Assembly: GCF_030009775.1 (NCBI RefSeq)
Contig: NZ_JASCTH010000011.1
Coordinates: forward strand, 124,001 to 188,000
Length of the DNA stretch: 64,000 nt
DNA from: Actinoplanes sandaracinus
GTDB lineage: Bacteria; Actinomycetota; Actinomycetes; Mycobacteriales; Micromonosporaceae
Direction of reading: 5' to 3'
Part shown: positions 26,933-36,356 of the stretch, one piece after another
Numbering within the stretch: position 1 is the first letter of the stretch
Layout of the letters: the number at the start of each line of letters is the position of its first letter
Position numbers and translations under genes: made by a program
Notes under the pieces: generated by a model
Databases searched by the model: none
The model's input: only the letters and a program-made list of their open reading frames with translations
Told to the model about the DNA's origin: nothing

Positions 26933-28921
26933 ATGAGCGAGACGTTGGAGAACCTGTCCTCGGAGACGCGGCAGTTCCCGCCGCCCGCCGACCTCGCGGC
27001 CAACGCGAACGTCAAGGCCGACGCCTACGAGGAGGCGGCGGGTGACCGGCTCGCCTTCTGGGCGAAGCAGGCCGAGCGGCTGGCCTGGACCAAGCCGTGG
27101 GACCAGGTGCTGGACTGGTCGAACCCGCCGTTCGCGAAATGGTTCGTCGGCGGCGAGCTGAACATCGCGTACAACTGCGTGGACCGGCACGTCGAGGCAG
27201 GACTCGGCGACAAGGTGGCGATCCACTGGGAGGGCGAGCCCGGTGACACCCGCACCGTCACCTACTCCGAGCTCCTGAAGCTGGTCAGCCAGGCGGCCAA
27301 CACGCTCACCGAGCTCGGTGTGACCGCGGGCGACCGCGTGATGATCTACCTGCCGATGATCCCGGAAGCCGCGGTGGCGATGCTCGCCTGCGCCCGGATC
27401 GGGGCGACGCACAGCGTTGTGTTCGGCGGATTCTCGGTGGAGGCGCTGGCCACCCGGATCGAGGACGCCGCCGCCAAGGTGGTGATCACCGCGGACGGTG
27501 GGTACCGGCGGGGTAAGCCGTCGGCGCTCAAGCCGACCGTGGACGAGGCGGTGTCCCGGACCGATCGCATCGAGCACGTGCTGGTGGTCCGCCGGACCGG
27601 CCAGGACGTCGCCTGGACGGACAAGGACAAGTGGTGGCACGAGACGGTCGAGCAGGCCAGCCCGGAGCACAAGGCGCAGCCGTTCGACTCCGAGCACCCG
27701 CTCTTCATCCTCTACACCTCGGGCACCACCGGTAAGCCGAAGGGCATCCTGCACACCACCGGCGGTTACCTGACCCAGACGTCGTACACCCATCACGCGG
27801 TCTTCGACCTGAAGCCGGAGTCGGACGTCTACTGGTGCACCGCCGACATCGGCTGGGTGACCGGGCACTCCTACATCGTCTACGGCCCGCTCTCCAACGG
27901 CGCGACCCAGGTGATGTACGAGGGCACCCCGGACACCCCGGACCGCGGCCGGTTCTGGCAGATCGTCGACAAGTACAAGGTGTCGATCCTCTACACCGCG
28001 CCGACGCTGATCCGCACCATGATGAAGTGGGGCGACGACATCCCCGCCAAGTACGACCTGTCGTCGCTGCGCGTTCTCGGCAGCGTCGGTGAGCCGATCA
28101 ACCCCGAGGCCTGGATCTGGTACCGGAAGAACGTCGGCCACGAGCGCACCCCGGTCGTGGACACCTGGTGGCAGACCGAGACCGGCGCGATCATGATCTC
28201 CCCGCTGCCCGGTGTGACCGCGGCGAAGCCGGGCTCGGCGATGACGGCGCTGCCGGGCATCAGCGCCGACGTGGTCGACGACCAGGCGCAGTCGGTGCCG
28301 AACGGAGGCGGCGGCTTCCTCGTGCTGCGGGAGCCGTGGCCGTCGATGCTGCGCACCATCTGGGGTGACGACCAGCGGTTCCTGGAGACGTACTGGTCGC
28401 GTTTCGGGGCCGGCTCGTCCGCCGGAGGCGACGAGTGGATCTACTTCGCCGGCGACGGCGCGAAGAAGGACTCCGACGGCGCCCTCTGGCTGCTCGGCCG
28501 GGTCGACGACGTCATGCTGGTCTCCGGGCACAACATCTCGACGACCGAGGTGGAGTCGGCCCTGGTGTCGCACCCGTCGGTGGCGGAGGCCGCGGTGGTC
28601 GGCGCGACCGACCCGACGACCGGGCAGGCGATCGTCGCGTTCACCATCCCGCGCGGCAATGTGGACACCGCCGGCGACGCGGGCGAGGCGCTGATCAAGG
28701 AGCTGCGCAACCACGTGGCCAAGACGCTCGGCCCGATCGCCAAGCCACGTCAGATCATGCTCGTCGCCGAGCTGCCGAAGACCCGTTCCGGAAAGATCAT
28801 GCGGCGGCTGCTGCGTGACGTGGCGGAGAACCGGTCACTCGGTGACGTCACGACCCTTCAAGACTCCACTGTCATGGATCTCATCTCCTCGGGCCTGAAG
28901 ACGGCCAAGCCAGAGGACTGA
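26933..28921 (+). CDS. acs: Acetyl-CoA synthetase
   Basis: 662 residues, full length. It makes acetyl-CoA from acetate, ATP and CoA through acetyl-AMP. Motifs in order: YTSGTTGKPKG (ATP loop), WWQTETGAIM, the hinge region and SGHNISTTEVESAL, and the C-terminal PKTRSGKIMRR with K621, the lysine controlled by acetylation in Acs enzymes. ATG 26933 has GAGGAG 8 nt upstream; an in-frame ATG 45 nt earlier lacks one. It is divergent from the Fic-like gene. Confidence 0.96.
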   Translation: MSETLENLSSETRQFPPPADLAANANVKADAYEEAAGDRLAFWAKQAERLAWTKPWDQVLDWSNPPFAKWFVGGELNIAYNCVDRHVEAGLGDKVAIHWEGEPGDTRTVTYSELLKLVSQAANTLTELGVTAGDRVMIYLPMIPEAAVAMLACARIGATHSVVFGGFSVEALATRIEDAAAKVVITADGGYRRGKPSALKPTVDEAVSRTDRIEHVLVVRRTGQDVAWTDKDKWWHETVEQASPEHKAQPFDSEHPLFILYTSGTTGKPKGILHTTGGYLTQTSYTHHAVFDLKPESDVYWCTADIGWVTGHSYIVYGPLSNGATQVMYEGTPDTPDRGRFWQIVDKYKVSILYTAPTLIRTMMKWGDDIPAKYDLSSLRVLGSVGEPINPEAWIWYRKNVGHERTPVVDTWWQTETGAIMISPLPGVTAAKPGSAMTALPGISADVVDDQAQSVPNGGGGFLVLREPWPSMLRTIWGDDQRFLETYWSRFGAGSSAGGDEWIYFAGDGAKKDSDGALWLLGRVDDVMLVSGHNISTTEVESALVSHPSVAEAAVVGATDPTTGQAIVAFTIPRGNVDTAGDAGEALIKELRNHVAKTLGPIAKPRQIMLVAELPKTRSGKIMRRLLRDVAENRSLGDVTTLQDSTVMDLISSGLKTAKPED

Positions 28922-28932
28922 CGACAATTAAT

Positions 28933-28966
28933 AAAGGCTGGTGACACAGTTGTGTCATCAGCCTTT
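28933..28966. terminator. Strong terminator after acs
   Basis: AAAGGCTG-G-TGACACA pairs with TGTGTCA-T-CAGCCTTT, about 15 bp with one G-T wobble, and is followed by T. It starts 12 nt after the stop. Confidence 0.85.
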
Positions 28967-29152
28967 TGTCGTATTTGCCGGTCCCCATGTTATGACCGGG
29001 CCATATCGAATAACCGTTGGTCATCAATATGCTTCCCGCACCCCACGCATCGTTTGTTTTGCATACGTTCACCTGAGTCCCGGACACGGGACCGTTTCAC
29101 GCCGGACGCCCGTACCCCCATGATCCGGCTGGCGAAAGCGGAGGTAAACGTA

Positions 29153-31567
29153 GTGCGCAAGGTGGTCGCAGGACTGCTCGGCGCCGCGGTCGTGACCAGC
29201 GTCGGCGCGTTGATGCCGACGATGGCCATGGCGGCGCCACCCTCGGACTCTGCCCCGGCCGCACCGGCCAGCGAGGCCGCTCATGTCGACGACCATGACA
29301 TGCCGAACCCGCTCGAGGAGAAGCGTCGCGCGCTGCGCGAGGCTGCTGTCTCCGATGTGGTCAGCGGCAAGGCCACGGTCGAGACCAAGAATGGCAGCAA
29401 GGTCGTCAACCTGGGCAAGACCTACGGCAACGGAGGTTTCGGCCACCCGGGTAAGAACCAGTACGTCGAGCTCGCTCGGGAGAAGACCGACAAGATCTTC
29501 GTCATCCTGACCGAGTTCGGCAACGAGCGGCACCCGGACTTCCCGGACAAGGACACCACGGACGCGTTCGCCGGCCCCTCGACCTTCGAGGGCCCGCTGC
29601 ACAACGCCATCCCGGCCCCGGACCGCAAGGTGGACAACTCCACCATCTGGCAGGCGGACTACTCGCCCGAGTACTACCGGAACCTGTACTTCGGCACTGG
29701 TAAGAACGTCGAGTCGGTCAAGACCTACTTCGAAGAGCAGTCGTCCGGCCGCTACAGCGTCGACGGCGCCGTCTCCGACTGGGTCAAGGTCAAGTACAAC
29801 GAGGCGCGGTACGGGCGGTCGCACGACAACCCGACCGACGCCAACGGCGACGACCCGGCGGTCTGCGCCAGCAGCAACTGCAACAACGTCTGGGCCCTGG
29901 TCCAGGACGGCGTGAACCAGTGGTACGCGGACCAGAAGGCGGCCGGCAAGACCGAGGCCCAGATCAACGCCGCGCTCAAGGAGTACGACGTCTACGACCG
30001 TTACGACTTCGACGGTGACGGCGACTTCAACGAGTCCGACGGCTACCTGGACCACTTCCAGATCGTCCACTCCGGCGGCGACCAGGCCGACGGTGACCCG
30101 TACCAGGGCGAGGACGCCGTCTGGAGCCACCGCTGGTACGCATTCGCCACCAGCGCCGGCGCCACCGGCCCCGCCAACAACAAGCTCGGCGGCGCCCAGG
30201 TCGGCACCAGCGGCCTGTGGGTCGGCGACTACACGGTCCAGCCGGAGAACGGCGGTCTGAGCGTCTTCGTGCACGAGTACGCCCACGACCTCGGCCTCCC
30301 GGACGACTACGACACCAGTGGTCTCGGCGACAACAACACCGAGTACTGGTCGCTGATGGCGCAGAGCCGGCTCAGCGCGAAGAAGGACCAGGGCATCGGC
30401 ACACGCCCCGGTGACCTGGGCGCGTGGAACAAGCTCCAGCTCGGCTGGCTGAACTACGAGTCGGTCAAGGCGGGCGCCAAGAAGGTCGTCAACCTCGGGC
30501 CCGAGGAGTACAACACCAAGAAGAAGCAGGCTGTGGTGGTGAACCTGCCGGACAAGGCGGTCACCACGGAGCTCGGCGCTCCGTTCGCGGGCACCAAGCA
30601 GTTCTTCTCGGGTAACGCCGACAACCTGAACAACGCCCTGACCAAGGCGATCGACCTGACCGGCAAGACCACCGCGGGTGTCTCGCTCAAGGGCCGGTAC
30701 GCGATCGAGGCGGACTACGACTACCTCTACGCCGAGGCCTCCACCAACGGTGGCACGAGCTGGACGAAGCTCGACGGCACGGCCGCCGGCGCACCGTTCA
30801 TCAAGGACGGCGCGGGCAACCCGGCGATCAGCGGCACGACCGGCGGCGCCTGGGTCGACATCAACGTCCCGCTGAACGCCTACGCGGGCCAGAAGGTCGA
30901 CTTCCGCCTGCGCTACGTGACCGACGGCGGCGTCTCCGAGGGCGGCTTCTTCGGTGACGAGCTGACCGTGACCGCCGACGGCGCTGTCGTCAGCACCGAG
31001 GGCGCCGAGGGCACCTCGACGTGGACCCTGGGCGGATTCACGGTCGTGGGCGCCACCGTCACCCAGAACTACCCGCACTACTACATCGCGGGCCACCGCA
31101 GCTACACCTCGTACGACAAGTACCTGGAGACCGGCCCGTACAACTTCGGCTTCATGAACACCAAGCCGGACTGGGTGGAGCACTACAACTACCAGACCGG
31201 TCTGCTGGTCTCCTACTGGGACACCTCGCAGATCGACAACAACACCAACGTGCACCCGGGTGAGGGCCTCAACCTCTACGTCGACGCCCACCCGAAGCCG
31301 TTCCTGAACCCGGACGGTGTTCCGTGGCGCTCGCGGGTCCAGGTGTACGACGCGCCGTTCGGCCTCTACCCGACCGACGGCATGACGCTGCACCTCAACG
31401 GCGTGAAGTCGGTCATCAAGCCGCAGTGGGGCAAGCCGGTCTTCAACGACAAGGACAAGTACTTCTACGAGGAGCTGCCGAACCACGGCGTCAAGCTCCC
31501 CGCGGTCGGCGTCAAGATCGGCGTGCTGAGCCAGCTCGGCACCTCGATGACGGTGGCGGTCTACTGA
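29153..31567 (+). CDS. Secreted M6-family metalloprotease (immune inhibitor A type)
   Basis: 804 residues. A signal peptide of about 32 residues ends at AMAAPP. The zinc motif is HEYAHDLGLPDDYD (H374, H378, then Asp 384-385) with the Met-turn YWSLMAQ near 402. The catalytic domain is preceded by a prodomain-like part (about 40-110), and a beta-rich region with VAM/MAM-like character follows (about 520-690). InhA-type enzymes are exported broad-range proteases. GTG 29153 is preceded by GGAGGT at 7 nt, which decides the start over an in-frame upstream ATG. Confidence 0.92.
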   Translation: MRKVVAGLLGAAVVTSVGALMPTMAMAAPPSDSAPAAPASEAAHVDDHDMPNPLEEKRRALREAAVSDVVSGKATVETKNGSKVVNLGKTYGNGGFGHPGKNQYVELAREKTDKIFVILTEFGNERHPDFPDKDTTDAFAGPSTFEGPLHNAIPAPDRKVDNSTIWQADYSPEYYRNLYFGTGKNVESVKTYFEEQSSGRYSVDGAVSDWVKVKYNEARYGRSHDNPTDANGDDPAVCASSNCNNVWALVQDGVNQWYADQKAAGKTEAQINAALKEYDVYDRYDFDGDGDFNESDGYLDHFQIVHSGGDQADGDPYQGEDAVWSHRWYAFATSAGATGPANNKLGGAQVGTSGLWVGDYTVQPENGGLSVFVHEYAHDLGLPDDYDTSGLGDNNTEYWSLMAQSRLSAKKDQGIGTRPGDLGAWNKLQLGWLNYESVKAGAKKVVNLGPEEYNTKKKQAVVVNLPDKAVTTELGAPFAGTKQFFSGNADNLNNALTKAIDLTGKTTAGVSLKGRYAIEADYDYLYAEASTNGGTSWTKLDGTAAGAPFIKDGAGNPAISGTTGGAWVDINVPLNAYAGQKVDFRLRYVTDGGVSEGGFFGDELTVTADGAVVSTEGAEGTSTWTLGGFTVVGATVTQNYPHYYIAGHRSYTSYDKYLETGPYNFGFMNTKPDWVEHYNYQTGLLVSYWDTSQIDNNTNVHPGEGLNLYVDAHPKPFLNPDGVPWRSRVQVYDAPFGLYPTDGMTLHLNGVKSVIKPQWGKPVFNDKDKYFYEELPNHGVKLPAVGVKIGVLSQLGTSMTVAVY

Positions 31568-31590
31568 TCCACTGATCCACGCGGTTTCTC

Positions 31591-31622
31591 GACGGCGTCC
31601 GGGGTTCCTCCCGGGCGCCGTC
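31591..31622 (+). terminator. Terminator of the M6 protease gene
   Basis: A 13-bp stem with one G-T wobble: GACGGCG-T-CCGGG pairs with C-CCGG-G-CGCCGTC, 6-nt loop, 23 nt after the stop. Confidence 0.7.
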
Positions 31623-31693
31623 TCCAGTTCGGGAACCGTTCGGCCCCGCGATTCGTCCCATCTCCGACGCCCTACGCGGGAAGGATGTGCTTC

Positions 31694-32185
31694 ATGCGCA
31701 TGCACCACACATTCCGGATCGGCCTGGCCATGGCGGCCGGAGCGGTCATCGCCGGTTGCGCGAACGGAGTGGAGTCACCCGCCGCGTCGTCCAGCGCCGC
31801 CCCCTCCGCTTCGGTCGCGCCCTCCCCGGCGCCGTCTCCCACCGGCGCCACCACAGCGCCGGCGGCCACGCCGTCGTCCAGCCCGGCGGATCCCGGCGGC
31901 GAGAAACCGCTGCCGACCATCACGCTGACCGAGAAGCCGCCCAAGGAGCCGACCGACCAGAAGCCGAACACCGGCTGGGTCGCCGGCATGGTCACTCGTG
32001 GAGGCAAGGGCCCGTGTTACGGCCTCGTCGCCGACGACGGCCAGAAGTACGCCCTCTACTCCACCACCGGTGTCGAACTCGCCCAGGGCGCCCGGGTGAA
32101 GGTGAAGCTGGAGACCACGATGCTGCGGATCTACTGCGGTCCCGGCGCCCTGATGGCGATGACCGAGGCGGAACTCATCAAATGA
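31694..32185 (+). CDS. Small secreted lipoprotein
   Basis: 163 residues. Lipobox VIAGC (C22), a low-complexity Ser/Ala/Pro/Thr stalk to about residue 85, then a small beta-rich domain (about 90-163) with two cysteines (GPCYGL and IYCGP). It is probably a wall-spanning stalk plus a small surface domain; function unknown. ATG 31694 has AAGG 9 nt upstream; an ATG at 31685 lies directly on that site and is less likely. Confidence 0.75.
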   Translation: MRMHHTFRIGLAMAAGAVIAGCANGVESPAASSSAAPSASVAPSPAPSPTGATTAPAATPSSSPADPGGEKPLPTITLTEKPPKEPTDQKPNTGWVAGMVTRGGKGPCYGLVADDGQKYALYSTTGVELAQGARVKVKLETTMLRIYCGPGALMAMTEAELIK

Positions 32186-32239
32186 TCACGGTGCGGCCCC
32201 ATTTCGCCACTGCCCGGCGTCATGTGTGACACCGCCGCC

Positions 32240-32245
32240 TAGGCT
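32240..32245 (+). promoter_or_regulatory. Candidate -10 (TAGGCT) for a leaderless hydrolase mRNA
   Basis: TAGGCT ends exactly 7 nt before the ATG at 32252; there is no ribosome binding site. Confidence 0.42.
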
Positions 32246-32251
32246 GACGGC

Positions 32252-33178
32252 ATGGCTGGAGAGGTGGACGAGTCGTGTGTGCTGACGGAAGGCCCGTGGC
32301 AGCACCGGTTCGTCGGCGCCAACGGCAGCCGCTTCCACGTCGCTGAGGTCGGCACCGGGCCACTCGTCCTGTTCCTGCACGGGTTCCCCGAGTTCTGGTG
32401 GGCCTGGCACGACATCATGACCCGTGTCGCGGACGCCGGCTTCCGCGCCGCCGCCATCGACCTGCGCGGTTACGGCGCGAGTGACAAACCTCCCCGGGGG
32501 TACGACGGCTACACGATGGCCGCCGACGTGACCGGTCTGATCCGCGCCCTCGGTGAGCGTTCGGCCACCGTGGTCGGTGCCGGAGCCGGTGGCATGGTCG
32601 GCTGGGCGGCGGCGTCGTTCCACCCGAAACTGGTCAACCGCCTGGTCGTGCTCGGCGCCGCGCATCCGCTGCGGCTGCGGGCGGCTCTCTTCGCCGACCC
32701 GCGCGGCCAGCTCACCGCCTCCCGGACGGTCGTGCGTTTCCAGGTTCCCCGTTTCGAGCACGTGCTGACCCGCGACGACGCCGCGCTGGTCGGTGAGCTG
32801 ATGGCCCGGTGGAGCAGCCCACAGTGGGCGGCCACCGGAGAGTTCGCGGACTACTCGGCCCGCTGCCGCGAGGCGATGCGGATCCCGCAGGCGGCGTTCT
32901 GCGCGCTGGAGGCATACCGCTGGGTGGCTCGCAGCGCGCTGCGCCTGCAGGGTTACCGGTTCGTCAAGCTGATGCAGCGCCCGTCGAGCGTGCCGACGCT
33001 CCAGTTGCACGGTGCGCTGGACACCGCGGTTCTCCCGCGGACCGCGCAGGGTTCGGGACGCTATGTGACCGCGCCGTACGAGTGGCGCCTTCTTCCGGAC
33101 GTCGGCCACTTCCTGCACCAGGAGGCCCCGGACGTGGTCACCGGTGAGATCCTGCGCTGGCTGAAGACCCCCTCCTGA
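32252..33178 (+). CDS. Alpha/beta-hydrolase-fold protein, epoxide-hydrolase-like, nucleophile missing
   Basis: 308 residues. The oxyanion block LHGFPEFWWAWHD and DLRGYGASDKP match epoxide hydrolases. The nucleophile elbow, usually GHDWGG, reads GAGAGG (109-114), so the Asp position is Gly111. The acid (LHGALDT) and the catalytic His (VGHFLHQEAPD) are kept. Either the enzyme is inactive and serves another role, or the chemistry differs. As I recall it, M. tuberculosis EphE lies in a comparable neighbourhood near acs. Confidence 0.85.
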   Translation: MAGEVDESCVLTEGPWQHRFVGANGSRFHVAEVGTGPLVLFLHGFPEFWWAWHDIMTRVADAGFRAAAIDLRGYGASDKPPRGYDGYTMAADVTGLIRALGERSATVVGAGAGGMVGWAAASFHPKLVNRLVVLGAAHPLRLRAALFADPRGQLTASRTVVRFQVPRFEHVLTRDDAALVGELMARWSSPQWAATGEFADYSARCREAMRIPQAAFCALEAYRWVARSALRLQGYRFVKLMQRPSSVPTLQLHGALDTAVLPRTAQGSGRYVTAPYEWRLLPDVGHFLHQEAPDVVTGEILRWLKTPS

Positions 33179-33202
33179 GGTCGCTCTTACGGTCGCCTTA
33201 AG

Positions 33203-33219
33203 TGATCTTTAAAAGATCA
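33203..33219. promoter_or_regulatory. Candidate operator, perfect 17-bp palindrome
   Basis: TGATCTTT-A-AAAGATCA, AT-rich within GC-rich DNA. It lies 20 bp before the -10-like TAATCT of the lyase gene, that is, over or just upstream of the -35 position. Confidence 0.5.
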
Positions 33220-33239
33220 ATCAGGCCTCGGATCTGCCC

Positions 33240-33245
33240 TAATCT
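33240..33245 (+). promoter_or_regulatory. Candidate -10 (TAATCT) of the rhamnogalacturonan lyase gene
   Basis: TAATCT, about 100 nt before the start at 33347, next to the palindrome at 33203-33219. Confidence 0.42.
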
Positions 33246-33346
33246 CACGGTCGGTTGCGGTGGAACCGCTCCCAGTTGTTACTGACCGTAGCCGACTGCG
33301 CCCGACTGGCGGCGGGCGCAGCATGGCTTGAGATCGGAAAGGTCCC

Positions 33347-35662
33347 ATGCCTCAGAGACACACCCGGGAACTGGCCGTCCTCGGCGCCGCCGGCGTGCTC
33401 GCGGCCGCCACCGTTGCCTGGTTCGTCCTCCCCTCGAACGCCGCCACCAGTGCCACACCGATCGCCGGAGGCACCTACAGCCTCAGTGTCGCGAAGAGCG
33501 GCATGTGCCTCGACGTGACGGCCGGCAGTGCCGACAACAACGCCCTGCTCCAGCAGTGGGGCTGCACGGCCGGGACCGCCTGGCAGCAGTTCAAGCTCGT
33601 CGCGGCCGGATCGGCCGGGCAGTTCAACCTGGTCAACGCCAAGAGCGGCAAGTGCGTCGACGTGCCGGCCAAGAGCACCGCCGGCGGCGTCCAGCTGATC
33701 CAGTACACCTGCGGCAGCGCGGCCACGAACCAGCTCTTCACCTTCGTGGCCAGCGGCCCGGGGTATCAGATCAAGAACGTCAACTCGGGTCTCTGCCTCA
33801 GCGACAAGGACGCCGCAACGGCGGCCGGTGGCGCGATCATCCAGGAGACCTGCACCGCCAACACGAACAAGCAGTGGGTACTGGCCGCGACGAACCCGGG
33901 AACGACCACCGGGACCGGGCGGCAGATGGAAGACCTGGACCGGGGCGTGATCAGCGTCCGGACCGGCACCGGCAACCTGGTCAGCTGGCGGATGCTCGGC
34001 ACCGACCCCACATCGGTGGCGTTCAACGTGTACCGCGGGTCGGCGAAGGTCAACTCCGCGCCGATCACCGGTTCCACGAACCACCTCGACACCGGGGCGG
34101 CGGCGTCCGCGTCGTACACCGTGAAAGCCGTCGTCAACGGCGTCGAGCAGACCGCCTCGCCGGCATCGCTGGCCCTCGCCAACGGCTACCTCGACGTGCC
34201 GCTGTCGGTGCCGGCCGGTGGCACCACTCCGGACGGTGTCGCCTACACCTACTCGGCGAACGACTCGTCGGTCGGTGACGTGGACGCCGACGGCGACTAC
34301 GAGGTCATCGTCAAGTGGGACCCGTCCAACTCCAAGGACAACTCGCAGTCCGGATACACCGGCAACGTGTTCGTCGACGCGTACACCCTGCAGGGCGCCC
34401 GCCTGTGGCGCATCGATCTCGGCCGGAACATCCGGGCGGGCGCTCATTACACCCAATTCCAGGTGTACGACTACGACGGTGACGGCAAGGCCGAGATCGC
34501 GATGAAGACCGCGGACGGCACCGTCGACGGCACCGGCAAGGTCATCGGTTCCCCGACCGCCGACCACCGCAACGCGTCGGGCTACATCCTGTCCGGGCCC
34601 GAGCGCCTGACCATGTTCAGCGGCCAGACCGGCGCCGCGCTCTCCACCGTGGACTTCACCCCGGCACGGGGAGCGGTCAGCGGCTGGGGCGACAGCTACG
34701 GCAACCGCGTCGACCGATTCCTCGCCGGCACGGCGTACCTGGACGGCTCGCGCCCGTCGCTGATCGAGGCGCGCGGCTACTACACCCGATCGGTGATCAC
34801 CGCCTGGGACTTCCGCGACGGCGCTCTCACCAAGCGCTGGACGTTCGACACCAGCACGTCCGGCAACAGCGCCTACGCCGGTCAGGGCAACCATCAGCTC
34901 TCCGTCGCCGACGTCGACTCGGACGGCAAGGACGAGATCGTCTACGGCTCGATGGCCCTGAACGACGACGGCACCAAGCTGTGGAACACCGGCAACGGCC
35001 ACGGCGACGCCCTGCACGTCGGCGACTTCGACCGGAACAACACCGGCCTCGAGGTCTTCAAGGTCGACGAGGACTCCTCGAAGCCCAGTTCCTGGATGGC
35101 CGACGCGGCGACCGGCAAGATCCTATGGAAGACCGCCGCGAACGGCGACAACGGCCGCGGCGTGGCCGGCGACGTCTACGCCGGCAGCGGGGGCGCCGAG
35201 TCGTGGTCCGCCACCGAGACCGGCCTGTTCAACTCAGCCGGCACGGTCGTCGGCCGCGAGCCCACCGGCATCAACTTCCTCGTCTGGTGGGACGGCGACC
35301 CGGTCCGCGAACTTCTCGACGGCAACAAGATCAGCAAGTACGGCACCGGTTCCGACACACGCCTGCTGACCGCCGCCGAGGTGACTGCCAACAACACCAC
35401 CAAGGCCAACCCGGCCCTCTCCGGCGACATCCTGGGTGACTGGCGTGAAGAGGTGATCTGGCGCAAAAGCGACAGTTCGGCCCTTCGCATCTACAGCTCG
35501 CCGATCCCGACCAGCACCCGCCTGACCACGCTGATGCACGACTCCCAGTACCGCGTGGCCGTCGCCTGGCAGAACACCGCGTACAACCAGCCGCCGCACC
35601 CGAGTTTCTTCCTCGGCGACGGCATGACCACCCCGGCCCAGCCCGCCATCCACGTCCGCTGA
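33347..35662 (+). CDS. Secreted rhamnogalacturonan lyase (PL11) with N-terminal ricin-type lectin domain
   Basis: 771 residues. A signal sequence/anchor spans about 8-35. A ricin B-type domain covers about 40-185, with repeated Cys pairs and QxF/QxW-type ends. The PL11 lyase domain follows (about 190-771); it starts QMEDLDRGVISVRTG and carries calcium-site-like DxDxDGxxE sequences (DVDADGDYEV, DYDGDGKAEI, DVDSDGKDEI). It cleaves the rhamnogalacturonan I backbone of pectin outside the cell. ATG 33347 has GGAAAGG 5 nt upstream. The upstream palindrome suggests substrate-dependent control. Confidence 0.93.
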   Translation: MPQRHTRELAVLGAAGVLAAATVAWFVLPSNAATSATPIAGGTYSLSVAKSGMCLDVTAGSADNNALLQQWGCTAGTAWQQFKLVAAGSAGQFNLVNAKSGKCVDVPAKSTAGGVQLIQYTCGSAATNQLFTFVASGPGYQIKNVNSGLCLSDKDAATAAGGAIIQETCTANTNKQWVLAATNPGTTTGTGRQMEDLDRGVISVRTGTGNLVSWRMLGTDPTSVAFNVYRGSAKVNSAPITGSTNHLDTGAAASASYTVKAVVNGVEQTASPASLALANGYLDVPLSVPAGGTTPDGVAYTYSANDSSVGDVDADGDYEVIVKWDPSNSKDNSQSGYTGNVFVDAYTLQGARLWRIDLGRNIRAGAHYTQFQVYDYDGDGKAEIAMKTADGTVDGTGKVIGSPTADHRNASGYILSGPERLTMFSGQTGAALSTVDFTPARGAVSGWGDSYGNRVDRFLAGTAYLDGSRPSLIEARGYYTRSVITAWDFRDGALTKRWTFDTSTSGNSAYAGQGNHQLSVADVDSDGKDEIVYGSMALNDDGTKLWNTGNGHGDALHVGDFDRNNTGLEVFKVDEDSSKPSSWMADAATGKILWKTAANGDNGRGVAGDVYAGSGGAESWSATETGLFNSAGTVVGREPTGINFLVWWDGDPVRELLDGNKISKYGTGSDTRLLTAAEVTANNTTKANPALSGDILGDWREEVIWRKSDSSALRIYSSPIPTSTRLTTLMHDSQYRVAVAWQNTAYNQPPHPSFFLGDGMTTPAQPAIHVR

Positions 35663-35990
35663 CCCCGTCCCCGTCACACCCGTCCCCACCCTGATCGGCC
35701 GGCTCATCCCCGAACCACCCGCCGGCTCAGATCGCCGAGAGCCGGGGCCGGCCCCCACACCGGCCCCGGCACGGCGGGCCAGCTCATCGTCACGGCGTGA
35801 CTGCCCCACAGCCGCCGCGAGCGATGACCGGTCCCCCGCGTCCGGACCGCACCCGGCGACCGTTCCCCCTTTCCTCCTCCTCGGTCGCCGGGCCCCGGAA
35901 CGGACGAAAGGGCTCCCCGCTCATCAGCGGGGAGCCCTTTCGTGCGCTGTGGTGGCCGTCCGATCCTCGCGACGAGGTCAGCGGCCCGCG
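35663..35990. other. Intergenic region between convergent genes, 328 bp
   Basis: It holds the strong shared terminator at 35904-35943. The rest is C-rich, with no coding or RNA signal that I can see. Confidence 0.55.
35904..35943. terminator. Shared bidirectional terminator
   Basis: An 18-bp perfect stem, ACGAAAGGGCTCCCCGCT and its complement, with loop CATC, between the convergent lyase gene and the 35991 gene. Confidence 0.88.
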
Positions 35991-36356
35991 TCAGATGCGG
36001 TGTTCGTAGCGGTCGTGAACCTCGTGAGCCGGCGCCCAGCCCTGATAGACGCCGTAGTCGAATTCCTCCAGGCCGAGCTGGCGGGCGACCGGCGCACGAC
36101 CACCCGTGTACTCCAGGCGCAGCCACGAGTCGGCCTCGGCGAGAACCGCGAAAGGCTCGCCGCGCCAGGTGCAGAGGGTGCGGACGTAGACCATGTCCTC
36201 GAACTCGTCGGGTTCGAGGACCCGGACATAGCGACCGGGCCTGATCTCCTGGAATCCTTCAGCGGGGCTGGTGGTGTAGATGCGGACCCGGTCGCCGTCG
36301 GGGGCGGCGTCGTACTCCCGGCCCTGCCAGGTGACCACGTATCCGTCGCGTATCAC
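35991..36356 (-). CDS. Small acidic protein coupled to the SseB-domain gene; possible cognate partner
   Basis: 121 residues, mixed beta, acidic and rich in Trp/Tyr, with no signal or membrane helix. The family is not recognised. GTG 36356 overlaps the stop of the 1006-residue gene by 4 nt (GTGA), so the two are translationally coupled. A small acidic gene directly after a large secretion-linked multidomain gene is the layout of toxin-immunity pairs. That is inference only; a chaperone or unrelated housekeeping partner is also possible. Confidence 0.68.
   Translation of the reverse strand: MIRDGYVVTWQGREYDAAPDGDRVRIYTTSPAEGFQEIRPGRYVRVLEPDEFEDMVYVRTLCTWRGEPFAVLAEADSWLRLEYTGGRAPVARQLGLEEFDYGVYQGWAPAHEVHDRYEHRI

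Noticed and set aside
28992..29024. ATGACC/GGTCAT inverted repeat upstream of the M6 protease gene
   Set aside because: 6-bp arms 21 nt apart, too weak to separate from chance.
29069..31708. Long open frame opposite the M6 protease gene
   Set aside because: Val/Gly/Asp-rich composition without a fold or ribosome binding site; the plus strand has a signal peptide and the HEXXH motif.
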